From contig JAIXQR010000002.1 of the NCBI GenBank assembly GCA_027485645.1, forward strand, positions 248,001-312,000: a stretch of DNA of 64,000 nucleotides, written 5' to 3'. The notes under the pieces are model-generated. The model did no database searches, was not told the origin of the DNA, and saw only the letters and a list, made by a program, of their open reading frames with translations. The DNA comes from a bacterium (lineage in GTDB: Bacteria > Armatimonadota > Fimbriimonadia > Fimbriimonadales > Fimbriimonadaceae). Position numbers and translations under genes: made by a program. Of the stretch, positions 18,810 through 27,679 are shown one piece after another. Numbering within the stretch: position 1 is the stretch's first letter; each line of letters starts with the position of its first letter.

Positions 18810-19391
18810 TTAAAGGATCCGAACAGAGATCGGATGAGTTCGCGAAATCGTTGACTTAATCACCCGTGCTTCGGCATCGGGAGCAATGCTGGCTTGCGCT
18901 TCCGCGACCGCCGCCAGCGATTCTGCAACCGCTTTTTGCGACTCGGCCTCGGCGCGAGCGATATCGGCCTCTGCTCGGGCGACTTCGGCTGCCGCTTCAG
19001 CCTCGTAGGCCGAAGGCGGGACCGGAGGTGCCGGAGGCGCAACTCTTGATCCCAGCGTGATCACGCGTACTTCTGGTCCCTGGACTTCGTGAATGGCGAC
19101 AACCTCGGTCGGCGCGGACCGGTTCACGCGGATGCCACCCGCAAACAGCGTGAACAAGGCGAAAGCGGTTGCGGCCGCCAGTCCGGCGCTCAGCCGAGCC
19201 GCCCTGTCGAAACCAAAGCGATCCGTTTGAGCGGTGGCCTTTAGGAGTCCATTCAGCGTTTCGTCGTCGACGCCAAGCAGATTCTTGAGTTGCTCGCGAT
19301 CAATTTCTTGCTCCGCAGCTCCATCCTCTCGCTTTAAGCGCAGACGTAGCACCTTTAGTGCCTCCGACAAACTTATCTTGCTTTGATCCAT
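18810..19391 (-). CDS. Predicted single-pass membrane protein with Ala/Glu-rich coiled coil
   Basis: A 193-residue protein I do not recognise. The N-terminal 60 residues are charged and may form a small cytoplasmic helical domain. One transmembrane helix (about 63-86) follows, then a proline-rich spacer (APPAPPVPPS) and a heptad-like Ala/Glu-rich helix of about 50 residues. The frame extends upstream, but ATG 19391 has a GAGGCAAGAA ribosome-binding site. It converges with the metH-like gene, leaving only 5 bases between, and is divergent from ilvA. Confidence 0.6.
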   Translation of the reverse strand: MDQSKISLSEALKVLRLRLKREDGAAEQEIDREQLKNLLGVDDETLNGLLKATAQTDRFGFDRAARLSAGLAAATAFALFTLFAGGIRVNRSAPTEVVAIHEVQGPEVRVITLGSRVAPPAPPVPPSAYEAEAAAEVARAEADIARAEAESQKAVAESLAAVAEAQASIAPDAEARVIKSTISRTHPISVRIL

Positions 19392-19501
19392 TTCTTGCCT
19401 CGATCTGAGTATGTGATGGAAGTACCGAAATCGGTGATTCAATAGTTCCGAGGTCCTATACGTGCAGATTCTGGAAACTCGGCGTAGACTCACTGTCATC
19501 C

Positions 19502-20707
19502 ATGGAGCCTTCTTTTGATCAGATTGTCGCCGCTCGCTCGCGAATTGCCAGTGGCATTCTGACCACGCCTTGCCGAGAGTCTTCGGCGCTCTCCGAACTG
19601 ACCGGCTACCGAGTTTTCACCAAGCTGGAGTACCTGCAGCGCACCGGTTCGTTCAAGGAGCGTGGCGCGCGTAACGCCCTCTTGCAACTCAGCCCAGAGC
19701 AACGTGAGCGCGGAGTTGTTGCGGCTTCTGCGGGCAACCATGCTCTCGCCCTCAGCTACCATGGCCGCGATCTCGGCATTCCGGTCACTGTGGTGATGCC
19801 GGTCTTCTCGCCGTTGGTTAAGCAATCGCGCTGTCGCGGCTACGGAGCCCGAGTTGAGCTATCGGGCCAAAACATCGGCGAAGCCAAAGAACTGGCCGAC
19901 GAGTTTGTGGAGAAAGAAGGGCTCACTTACGTTCACGGATTCGACTCGGCGGAAGTCATCGTTGGCCAAGGCACCATCGGCCTAGAAATCATGGAGCAGG
20001 TGCCCGAGGCCGATGCGGTTCTCATTCCGATTGGCGGTGCAGGATTGATCGCCGGGGTTGGCCTCGCGATGAAGACAATGCGCCCCGGTATTGAAATCAT
20101 CGGCGTCGAGCCAGAAAACGCGGCAACGTACACCGCCGCAATGAAGCACGGCGGCCCGGTGCTATGTGGAATGAAGCCGAGCCTTGCCGATGGCCTGAGC
20201 GTGCCGACCGTCGGGGCCCGAGCGTTTGGTATTGCTCAGAAAGTGGTCGATTCCGTGGTCCAGGTGGATGAGGAGTCGATTGCGCTCTCGATCCTCCGGC
20301 TATTGGAGCTTGAGAAGGGCGTCGTGGAAGGCGGTGGTGCCTCTTCACTCGCGGCCATTCTTGCGAATAAGGTGCCGCACCTGATCGGGAAAACGGTGGT
20401 TCTCATCTTGTGCGGAGGAAACATCGACCCTGCGATTCTCGGCCGGGTCATCGAGTACGGATTGGTTGCGGATGGCCGCTTGGCGCGGTTCCGAACCGTG
20501 ATCTCGGACCGTCCCGGAGGGTTGGCCAAACTGGCGGCAGTCCTTGCCGAGTCTGGCGCTTCGGTGAAGCAAATCATCCACGACCGCGCATTTGCCAGTG
20601 CCGACGTATCGACGGTGGAAGTGGAATGTACGGTTGAAACGCGCGACCTTGCTCACCTCAACTCGGTGAAAGAAATGCTGACCCAGCGCGGCATGGTATG
20701 CAAATGA
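19502..20707 (+). CDS. ilvA: Threonine ammonia-lyase (threonine dehydratase)
   Basis: PLP enzyme of 401 residues that converts threonine to 2-oxobutanoate, the first step of isoleucine synthesis. The PLP lysine is Lys52 in GSFKERGARN; SAGNHA and the glycine-rich GGAGLIAGVG bind substrate and phosphate. A C-terminal ACT domain (about 330-400, starting near RFRTVISDRPGGL) suggests allosteric control, and the length fits the short single-ACT form. The stop overlaps the start of tag (ATGA), so the two are co-translated though functionally unrelated. Confidence 0.93.
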   Translation: MEPSFDQIVAARSRIASGILTTPCRESSALSELTGYRVFTKLEYLQRTGSFKERGARNALLQLSPEQRERGVVAASAGNHALALSYHGRDLGIPVTVVMPVFSPLVKQSRCRGYGARVELSGQNIGEAKELADEFVEKEGLTYVHGFDSAEVIVGQGTIGLEIMEQVPEADAVLIPIGGAGLIAGVGLAMKTMRPGIEIIGVEPENAATYTAAMKHGGPVLCGMKPSLADGLSVPTVGARAFGIAQKVVDSVVQVDEESIALSILRLLELEKGVVEGGGASSLAAILANKVPHLIGKTVVLILCGGNIDPAILGRVIEYGLVADGRLARFRTVISDRPGGLAKLAAVLAESGASVKQIIHDRAFASADVSTVEVECTVETRDLAHLNSVKEMLTQRGMVCK

Positions 20708-21282
20708 GTCATCGTTGCGCTTGGCCCAAGCACGAACTTGAGATCGCGTATCACGATGCCGAATGGGGCGTTCCGGTTTTTGATGACATGGTGCTCTTTG
20801 AATTCCTCACTCTTGAAGGGGCCCAAGCCGGCCTGAGTTGGCTGACCGTGCTGAAAAAGCGAGACGGCTATCACCGTGCCTTTAGCAACTTTGAGATTTC
20901 GAAAGTGGCAGAAATGACGGATGAGGATCTTGCTGAAGTCTTAGCGACCGGCGAGATCGTTCGAAATCGGGCGAAGGTGGCCAGCACGCGACTCAATGCC
21001 CAACGGCTGCTCGAATTGCGAGCCGAGCACGGTTCGTTTTCGAATTACTGGTGGAGCTGGACCGATGGTCAGCCGGTGAACAATGAGTTCAAATCGATGA
21101 AGGATCTGCCAGCCAAGAGCAGCCTTTCCGAAACCATCAGCAAAGATCTGCTCAAGCGAGGCTTCAAGTTCGTCGGCCCAACGATTATTTATGCGATGGC
21201 CCAGGCAACGGGTTTAGTCAACGACCATACGACCGACTGTTTTCGGCACCAGGAATGCCTTCACCTAGCAACGCAAAAGTAG
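20704..21282 (+). CDS. tag: DNA-3-methyladenine glycosylase I
   Basis: Base-excision repair enzyme of 192 residues that removes 3-methyladenine. The N-terminus RCAWPKHELEIAYHDAEWG and the C-terminal HTTDCFRH give the Cys/His ligands of the structural zinc seen in Tag. Glu residues of LTLEGAQAGLSW line the base pocket. ATG 20704 overlaps the ilvA stop by four bases; an ATG two codons earlier is possible but less natural. Confidence 0.95.
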   Translation: MSHRCAWPKHELEIAYHDAEWGVPVFDDMVLFEFLTLEGAQAGLSWLTVLKKRDGYHRAFSNFEISKVAEMTDEDLAEVLATGEIVRNRAKVASTRLNAQRLLELRAEHGSFSNYWWSWTDGQPVNNEFKSMKDLPAKSSLSETISKDLLKRGFKFVGPTIIYAMAQATGLVNDHTTDCFRHQECLHLATQK

Positions 21283-21306
21283 CGCGGCTGGTACCCTGAT
21301 CTTTTG

Positions 21307-22923
21307 ATGAAGCAGACGGTCCTCGTTCTCGGGTCAGGCCCGATTCGAATTGGTCAGGGGATCGAGTTTGATTACTCTTGTGTCCACTGCGTTTGGTCCC
21401 TTCGAAAGATGGGCTACCGAGCGATTATCATCAACAACAACCCGGAAACGGTCAGCACCGACTTCGACACCGGCGATGGACTCTACTTTGAGCCGGTCAC
21501 GCTAGAAGACGTTCAGGACGTCATCGCGCACGAAAACCCCATTGGCGTGGTGTGTCAGTTCGGCGGCCAAACGGCGATCAACCTGGCAGAAGGTTTGGCA
21601 AACGAGGGTGTCCAAGTGCTAGGCACCTCGCCAAAGGCAATCGCCACCGCAGAAGACCGAGAGCAGTTTGAAGCCCTTCTCGAAGGGCTCGGCATTCGCC
21701 GACCTAATGGTAAAGCCGTCCGTTCCCTCGCCGAAGCGCGAGAAGCTGCAGCCGAAATCGGCTATCCGGTTCTCGTCCGACCCTCGTTCGTCCTCGGTGG
21801 CCGGGCCATGGAAATCGTTTTTTCCGAAAGCCAGCTTCAGAACTTTTATCAGGAAGCGGAAGACGCCAATCCCGGCCAGCCGGTTTTGGTAGACCAGTAT
21901 CTGCTTGGAAAGGAAGCGGAGGTCGATGTGATTTCGGATGGCGTTGATACGCTGGTTCCGGGAATCATGGAGCACATCGAGCGCGCCGGCATCCACAGCG
22001 GAGACTCGATGGCGGTTTACCCACCGATCTCGTTGAGCCCGGAGATTCAGGCAGAGATGGTCCTCAGCGCGGCGAAAATCGCCCGTGCCCTCGAAGTTCA
22101 TGGCCTCATGAACATCCAGTTCGTCATTGTGGACAACGTGCCGTACGTGCTGGAGGTGAACCCGCGCGCCAGCCGCACTGTGCCGTACCTGAGCAAAGTC
22201 ACCGGTGTGAACATGGTCGACTTAGCTACGCGATGCATGATGGGCCAGAACCTAAAGGACCTCGGCTATGGCAGCGGTCTTTGGAACCCGAAGGTTGGAG
22301 TGATCGGCGAAGCTGAACTCGCCGCCGGAAACTGGACCCCGCCTGATCTTGGATTCTTCGCGATCAAGGCGCCGGTCTTTAGCTTCCAGAAACTAGCAAA
22401 GGTCGAGCCGTCCCTCGGCCCCGAAATGAAGTCCACCGGAGAAATCCTGGGCATGGACCGCACCTTCGAAGGCGCGCTGTATAAGGCGATGATCGGCAGC
22501 GGGATTCACTTCAAAGGCGACGGCCTGGTCTGCTTGACCGTGAAGAACGGGGACAAAGACCGTGCGTTGGAGATTGCAAAGGGGCTAAAGGCATCCGGTC
22601 GCGCTATCGCGGCGACTCCGGGAACGGCGAAATACCTGATTGAGAATGGAATCGAGTGCGAGATCCTGCGGAAGATTCAGAACGGCACGCCGAGCATTTT
22701 GGACGCGATCATGGCGGGACGAATTTCGCTCATGATCAACACCCCGAGCCTGAATGAGACCGCCGAAAGCGAAGCCGCTCGCATTCGCCGCGCCTGCATT
22801 GAAACCGGGGTGCCGTGCGTCACGTCCATCGACACCGCGGTTGCGCTGATCCGAGCCTTGGATGTGTTCTCCGATCCGACGAAGGCAGACTGCCTTCGCT
22901 TAGAAGAGTACATCGGGAACTAA
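21307..22923 (+). CDS. carB: Carbamoyl-phosphate synthase large chain, C-terminal half (split CarB)
   Basis: A 538-residue protein matching only the second half of CarB. The ATP-grasp domain that phosphorylates carbamate (start GSGPIRIGQGIEFDYSCVH, then PVLVRPSFVLGGRAM) is followed by the MGS-like allosteric domain (about 405-538, TPGTAKYLIENGIECE). A normal CarB is about 1070 residues. The upstream neighbour is tag and no N-terminal half is nearby, so the gene is genuinely split rather than frameshifted here. The N-terminal carboxy-phosphate half and carA must be elsewhere. Start ATG 21307; TTG 21304 is an alternative. Confidence 0.93.
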   Translation: MKQTVLVLGSGPIRIGQGIEFDYSCVHCVWSLRKMGYRAIIINNNPETVSTDFDTGDGLYFEPVTLEDVQDVIAHENPIGVVCQFGGQTAINLAEGLANEGVQVLGTSPKAIATAEDREQFEALLEGLGIRRPNGKAVRSLAEAREAAAEIGYPVLVRPSFVLGGRAMEIVFSESQLQNFYQEAEDANPGQPVLVDQYLLGKEAEVDVISDGVDTLVPGIMEHIERAGIHSGDSMAVYPPISLSPEIQAEMVLSAAKIARALEVHGLMNIQFVIVDNVPYVLEVNPRASRTVPYLSKVTGVNMVDLATRCMMGQNLKDLGYGSGLWNPKVGVIGEAELAAGNWTPPDLGFFAIKAPVFSFQKLAKVEPSLGPEMKSTGEILGMDRTFEGALYKAMIGSGIHFKGDGLVCLTVKNGDKDRALEIAKGLKASGRAIAATPGTAKYLIENGIECEILRKIQNGTPSILDAIMAGRISLMINTPSLNETAESEAARIRRACIETGVPCVTSIDTAVALIRALDVFSDPTKADCLRLEEYIGN

Positions 22924-23391
22924 GGTCGGGGTGACGATGACGAGCCGGCGCTTGCCGTCGGCATCGGTCACCGTCAGCGTGTAGGATTTTCCGGTCTTAA
23001 GCACGGTTTTGATCTCATGGGTCGTGCTCTTCGGCCCGTAAGCACGTTCGACGCTCGCGTCGATCTTGATTTCGTCCTCGGTTACGCTAGGTAGGAACTT
23101 CCAGGTTTTCGTCACTTCCAGAGTCGGCGAGTTTGCTGGTCCCCAGCCGGCAGGCTTATCTGAGATGGTTCGGACGGATGTATCGGCAACCTTCTTTGCG
23201 CGCCGTAAGTCGACCATCGACTGCATCGACTTCATGATCTTGGCCGTGTCGACGACAGCTCGAACGGTGTTGTCCTTGGAACGGGTCACGCTGACTTCCG
23301 TCAGCTCGAACTTGGCCGACACTTCGTACTCGACCACGTTAATGTTGAACTGCTTGATGTCAGCTAGTAAGTGCAGTGCGAGAAGGACCAT
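22900..23391 (-). CDS. Hypothetical protein downstream of lon
   Basis: A 163-residue protein with no recognised family. It has a short hydrophobic start, then strand-rich sequence with alternating charged and hydrophobic residues (TYTLTVTDADGKRRLVIVTP near the end). Its 3' end overlaps the end of carB on the other strand by 24 bases. The proposed start codon falls inside the hairpin downstream of lon, so the true start may be later, or translation may depend on read-through. Confidence 0.5.
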   Translation of the reverse strand: MVLLALHLLADIKQFNINVVEYEVSAKFELTEVSVTRSKDNTVRAVVDTAKIMKSMQSMVDLRRAKKVADTSVRTISDKPAGWGPANSPTLEVTKTWKFLPSVTEDEIKIDASVERAYGPKSTTHEIKTVLKTGKSYTLTVTDADGKRRLVIVTPTLVPDVLF

Positions 23392-23418
23392 CCCTCGTTA
23401 GACGCGGCTAACGAGGGA
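23391..23418 (-). terminator. Perfect 11-bp hairpin after lon
   Basis: TCCCTCGTTAG (23391-23401) and CTAACGAGGGA (23408-23418) form an uninterrupted stem around a 6-base loop, 8 bases after the lon stop codon. No strong T run follows on the minus strand, so it may attenuate rather than fully stop transcription into 22900-23391. Confidence 0.55.
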
Positions 23419-23425
23419 ATCATTC

Positions 23426-25867
23426 CTACTTTTCGAGGGCGAGTTTCAAAACCTGGTCGGCGTGCTTAACGAAGTGAACCGTGAGCTTCTCGCGAATTTC
23501 GGACGGAACGTCCTCCAAGTAGTCCTTCTGATTTTGATCCGGAAGGATCAGCGTTTCGACTCCTGCCCGGAAAGCCGCCAGCACCTTCTCCTTGATTCCG
23601 CCGACCGGAAGAACCTGGCCAGAGAGGGTGATTTCTCCCGTCATCGCCAATCGCTTCTTCACCGGTCGATCGCTGAAGAGGGAAGTGAGGGCAGTCAGCA
23701 TCGTCACACCCGCGCTTGGGCCGTCCTTTGGAACCGCACCGGCCGGAACGTGCACGTGAATCTCGGTCTTGTCCAGATTGGAGAGATCAAGTTTCAGCTT
23801 CACCGCGTTGCTACGGGCGTAGCTCATTGCGGCCGTGATCGATTCTTTCATCACGTCGCCGAGTTGTCCGGTGACGATCAGGCCACGTGTGCCCGGCATC
23901 TTGGCGCTTTCGATGAACAAGATGTCGCCACCGACCGGCGTCCAGGCTAGGCCAACCGCGGTTCCCGGATTCAGCTCCCGTTCGAGAACCTCGTCGTGGA
24001 TGAATCTAGGCGCGCCAAGCGCGGTTTCAACGTACTTGGTGGTCACGTTGATTTTGGCTTTGTTTCCTTCGGCGAAACGTCGCGTGACTTTTCGGGTCAC
24101 CGTGCCGATTTCTCGCTCGAGGTTTCGCACTCCGGCCTCGCGGGTGTAGTGACGAACGATCTTCTGGATCGCCTCGCGCTTAAAGGCGATTTGGCTTGGA
24201 CGAAGGCCGTGCTCGTCTACTTGCTTTGGCACGAGGTGCCGAACCGCAATCTCGATCTTCTCTTCTTCGGTGTAGCCGCCGAGTTCGATGATCTCCATTC
24301 GGTCGCGCAACGGCGCGGGAATCGTGTCGAGCCGGTTGGCGGTCGCGATGAAGAACACGCGGCTCAGGTCGAACGGCACGTCCACGTAATGGTCGCGGAA
24401 GGTGATGTTCTGTTCCGGGTCGAGCACTTCGAGCAGGGCAGAAGATGGGTCGCCGCGGAAGTCGTTGCCGAGCTTGTCGATCTCGTCCAGGACCATCACC
24501 GGGTTGCCGCTCTCGACGCGCCGCAGGGCCTGCATGAGCTGGCCAGGCATTGCCCCGATGTAGGTGCGTCGGTGGCCGCGGATTTCGGCTTCGTCGCGCA
24601 TCCCGCCAAGGCTGATGCGCGCATACTTGCGATCCATCGCGGTGGCGATGCTTCGACCAAGCGAGGTCTTTCCGACGCCGGGAGGGCCGACGAAGCAGAG
24701 AATCGGCTGTCGAATCGTGCCGGTCGTCTTGACCTTTCGAACCGCCAAGAATTCGATGATTCGATCCTTGATTTGCGCGAGTCCGTAGTGGTCGGCATCA
24801 AGAACTTCCTTTACATTTGCGAGTTCTAAGCGGTCAACGGTGGTCGTATTCCAAGGCAAGGAGACCATCGTGTCGACGTAAGTCCGCGCAACGGTGTATT
24901 CCGGCGCACCTGGGTTCATGCGGCGTAGGCGGTCAAATTCTCGGTTGACTTCCTTCAGCGCGGCTTCCGGCAGATTGGCTTCGAGAATTCGCCCCTGGAG
25001 CTCGTCGAGCTCTTCGCCGCGATCATCCGATTCGCCGAGCTCTCGCTGGATGGCCTTCAGCTGCTCACGCAGGTAGTAGTCGCGCTGGGTTTTGCTGAGC
25101 TCGGTGTTGACTTCGCTTTGGACTTTGCTGGTGAGCTCGAGAACGCGAACTTCCTTGACGAGCAACTCTAGAAGCAGACGCAGTCGCTCTTCGACATCTG
25201 AAATTTCGAGAATCCGCTGCTTGTCTTCCAAGGTGAGCGTCATGTGCGCGGCCACTAGATCGGCCATGACGTTGGTTTCTTTGACTGCCTGCGTCAGCGA
25301 TCGGAGCTCGTCGGGCAGGTTTGGCGATAGGCGGATCGCTTGCTCAAATAGAGCGGCAATGGAACGGCGCAGCGCCTCAATTTCCTCGGCTCGGTCCAGG
25401 CCCGGCTGAACGTCTTCGATGACCTCAATGCGGGCGGTCAGGTACGGCTGATCCTGAACCTGCTCAATGATTCGGAAACGCGATACTCCCTGAACGATCA
25501 ACCGAGTCGCATCCGGCATCTTTACCAAGGTTCGAATAATGACGGCGCAACCGTATTGGTAAACGTCGTCAAATCCTGGCTGATCCATCTGCGGGTCTTT
25601 CTGCGCGACCACGCCGATGATGCGGTTGTTTCCGACCACGCTTTCATCCACCAGCTGAACGCCGGCGTCTCGCCCAACCGAGAGCGGTGCGATGAGCATC
25701 GGATAGATGACGCTATCGCGCAACGGCAGAATGTTCAGGATATTCGGAACATCCGGCTTTGCTTCCTGCTCGGTCCCGTCTTCAACGTCTGGGGTCGGCA
25801 AGTCCTCGCTAACGGATTCTTCTTCGATGACCGGGAGGATAACTTCGGTAAGGGTGTCTTCGGGCAT
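23426..25867 (-). CDS. lon: ATP-dependent protease Lon
   Basis: Cytoplasmic AAA+ serine protease of 813 residues that degrades misfolded and regulatory proteins. It has an acidic 45-residue N-terminal extension, the LON substrate-binding domain, a coiled-coil region, Walker A GPPGVGKT and Walker B VMVLDEIDK. The protease domain has catalytic Ser in KDGPSAGVTM and Lys in GGIKEKVLAA. The ATG overlaps the hsp20 stop by one base (TAATG), coupling its translation to the small heat-shock protein. Confidence 0.98.
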   Translation of the reverse strand: MPEDTLTEVILPVIEEESVSEDLPTPDVEDGTEQEAKPDVPNILNILPLRDSVIYPMLIAPLSVGRDAGVQLVDESVVGNNRIIGVVAQKDPQMDQPGFDDVYQYGCAVIIRTLVKMPDATRLIVQGVSRFRIIEQVQDQPYLTARIEVIEDVQPGLDRAEEIEALRRSIAALFEQAIRLSPNLPDELRSLTQAVKETNVMADLVAAHMTLTLEDKQRILEISDVEERLRLLLELLVKEVRVLELTSKVQSEVNTELSKTQRDYYLREQLKAIQRELGESDDRGEELDELQGRILEANLPEAALKEVNREFDRLRRMNPGAPEYTVARTYVDTMVSLPWNTTTVDRLELANVKEVLDADHYGLAQIKDRIIEFLAVRKVKTTGTIRQPILCFVGPPGVGKTSLGRSIATAMDRKYARISLGGMRDEAEIRGHRRTYIGAMPGQLMQALRRVESGNPVMVLDEIDKLGNDFRGDPSSALLEVLDPEQNITFRDHYVDVPFDLSRVFFIATANRLDTIPAPLRDRMEIIELGGYTEEEKIEIAVRHLVPKQVDEHGLRPSQIAFKREAIQKIVRHYTREAGVRNLEREIGTVTRKVTRRFAEGNKAKINVTTKYVETALGAPRFIHDEVLERELNPGTAVGLAWTPVGGDILFIESAKMPGTRGLIVTGQLGDVMKESITAAMSYARSNAVKLKLDLSNLDKTEIHVHVPAGAVPKDGPSAGVTMLTALTSLFSDRPVKKRLAMTGEITLSGQVLPVGGIKEKVLAAFRAGVETLILPDQNQKDYLEDVPSEIREKLTVHFVKHADQVLKLALEK

Positions 25868-26304
25868 TAGATTCGGTTAATCGTTACGGTCAGGCGTTCC
25901 ATTTTCGGGATCATGATGAGCAGGAAGCCATTCCGGTACTGTGCGCGAATTCCTTGGGAGTCGATGGCTCCTCCGGGCAAGGTGATTTCGCGGTGAAACT
26001 CTCCATAGAGGATTTCGAGTTGATGAATGCCGATGCGGTCGCCGTCGCTGAAATCCTCATTGCGCACGCCGTGAAGCACGACGGCATTTCGCTCGGGTGC
26101 ATAGGCAAGTTGGATATCTTCAGATCGGACGCCGGGGAGTTCGGCTTTGATGAGGAATCGGTGCGCTTCTTCGAGCACGTCCACGCGAGGTTGCCAGTAA
26201 CGACTTCCGGCCAGCCTAGGTCGGCTAGAAGTCACTTCGTCGGTGGCACGGTCAAGGTCTCGGCTGGTGATCCACAGCCACTCTTCGACCTCGCGACTTC
26301 CCAT
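25867..26304 (-). CDS. Small heat-shock protein (Hsp20 / alpha-crystallin family)
   Basis: ATP-independent holdase chaperone of 145 residues. The alpha-crystallin domain spans about 40-135, with the consensus ending GEFHREITLPGGAI followed by YRNGFLLIMIPK. It precedes lon with a one-base stop/start overlap, so a holdase and the main quality-control protease form one stress operon. TAATAT lies exactly 6 bases before the ATG, suggesting a leaderless message from its own promoter rather than only read-through from the MFS gene 40 bases upstream. Confidence 0.92.
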   Translation of the reverse strand: MGSREVEEWLWITSRDLDRATDEVTSSRPRLAGSRYWQPRVDVLEEAHRFLIKAELPGVRSEDIQLAYAPERNAVVLHGVRNEDFSDGDRIGIHQLEILYGEFHREITLPGGAIDSQGIRAQYRNGFLLIMIPKMERLTVTINRI

Positions 26305-26310
26305 AGGGAA

Positions 26311-26316
26311 ATATTA
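26311..26316 (-). promoter_or_regulatory. -10 element of the hsp20-lon operon
   Basis: TAATAT on the minus strand ends 6 bases before the hsp20 ATG at 26304. No clear -35 box is seen, so an alternative sigma factor is possible. Confidence 0.5.
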
Positions 26317-26344
26317 CTTGACCGGCCTAGCTTCCGGGGATGTC

Positions 26345-27658
26345 TTAGGTTAGATCTCGCAATACGCGGCGGTTGGCGAAGCCGAAGATCGCCCCGCCAA
26401 TCATCAGGCAAGCTCCGATGTGCATGGCCAGCGGAAGGCCAGAGCCGAAGATGCCGAAGCTTGTTTCGCGCGTTTGGCGGGCGACCGTTCCGAGGAGCGT
26501 GACGCCAAATGGGGAAAGGCCATTAAGCGCCCAGATGTGCGCCGAAAGCGCTCGTCCGCGCAGGTGCTCCGGAGCGATGGTCTGGAACAGGGCGTTGGTC
26601 GTGTTGAACTGCAATACCGTACAAGCCCCGATAACCGACATCAGAGGGAACGCAAGCCAAGGGTTTCGGACGTTCGCAAGCAGCCAAAGGACCAATCCAC
26701 TGACCGCCATTCCAACGGTAATGAATCTCCCTTTCCGCTTCGCATCCGTGATTTGGGTCATGAGGAGCAACGTGCACAGGGCTCCGACGCCAATCGCGGT
26801 GTATGCATTGCCGATGGCCAGCTTTCCCGCCGGAGTTTCGTGAGGGATCTTCAGGACCTGATCGATGTACGCCGGCATCATTGGAATGTAGAAGATGCCA
26901 AAGAGGGCGGTCACGCTTTCCATGATGAGGAGAGTCCGCAGCCGAGGCTCGTTCCAGGTGTATCGAATCCCTTCTTTGAGTAGGGTCATGAACGGAACCC
27001 GCTCGGTGGTAGCCGGGGACAGATCCGCCTTCATCGCGGAAACGCAGGCGATCAGGGCGAAGAAGGTCACGGCATTGACCAAGTAGCCAACCGGCACGCC
27101 AACGTTGGCAAGGAGAATTCCGCCGATGGCCGGCCCGATGATCCGGGCGGTGTTGAAGGTCATTGCCTGAACCGGGATGGCGGCGGACAAGTACTCGGTC
27201 GGCACGACTCGGCTGACGATGCTCTGTCGCGTTGGCGTCTCGACGCAACTGACGGTGCCGAGCATAAATGCGACAAGGATCACCTGCTCGTAGGTCACAA
27301 ATCGGAAGTGCGTTGCGGCCGCCATGTAGAGCGATGCACAAGCGAACAGGATTTGGGCGCCGATTAGGATATGTCGTTTATTGCGGGTATCAACCAACGA
27401 TCCGGCAGCCAGCCCAAATAGGAAAAATGGAAGCGAGTTTGCGGCGCTGACGTAAGCGAGCTTGGACTCATCCTTGGTCATCTCGTAAATGAGATAGCTT
27501 TGAGCGACGTTTTGAACCCAACTGCCGGTGAAACTAAAAAATGCACCGATCCACAGGAGTCGGAAGTCTCTTATGGAAAAGACTTGAGCCAGCGGATTAC
27601 CAGCAAGCTTTGCCTTCCAACTCGGCTTTGGGAGCCCAGAGTTGGAGGATGATTCCAT
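26345..27658 (-). CDS. MFS transporter (EntS/MFS_3-like exporter)
   Basis: Inner-membrane transporter of 437 residues with about 12 predicted hydrophobic helices. The MFS signature loop between helices 2 and 3 (GSLVDTRNKRH) and the motif SRVVPTEYLSAAIP are typical of the enterobactin-exporter-like MFS_3 family. Substrate unknown. It is divergent from the glycosyltransferase gene across only 21 bases. TACTAT on the minus strand lies 5 bases before its ATG. Confidence 0.88.
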   Translation of the reverse strand: MESSSNSGLPKPSWKAKLAGNPLAQVFSIRDFRLLWIGAFFSFTGSWVQNVAQSYLIYEMTKDESKLAYVSAANSLPFFLFGLAAGSLVDTRNKRHILIGAQILFACASLYMAAATHFRFVTYEQVILVAFMLGTVSCVETPTRQSIVSRVVPTEYLSAAIPVQAMTFNTARIIGPAIGGILLANVGVPVGYLVNAVTFFALIACVSAMKADLSPATTERVPFMTLLKEGIRYTWNEPRLRTLLIMESVTALFGIFYIPMMPAYIDQVLKIPHETPAGKLAIGNAYTAIGVGALCTLLLMTQITDAKRKGRFITVGMAVSGLVLWLLANVRNPWLAFPLMSVIGACTVLQFNTTNALFQTIAPEHLRGRALSAHIWALNGLSPFGVTLLGTVARQTRETSFGIFGSGLPLAMHIGACLMIGGAIFGFANRRVLRDLT

Positions 27659-27663
27659 GACTC

Positions 27664-27670
27664 ATAGTAT
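27664..27670. promoter_or_regulatory. Overlapping divergent -10 elements
   Basis: The heptamer ATAGTAT reads TAGTAT on the plus strand (27665-27670), 9 bases before the glycosyltransferase ATG. On the minus strand it reads TACTAT (27669-27664), 5 bases before the MFS ATG. The whole gap between the start codons is 21 bases, so both genes must use this near-symmetric element or transcribe across each other. Confidence 0.5.
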
Positions 27671-27679
27671 GAACCTTGA

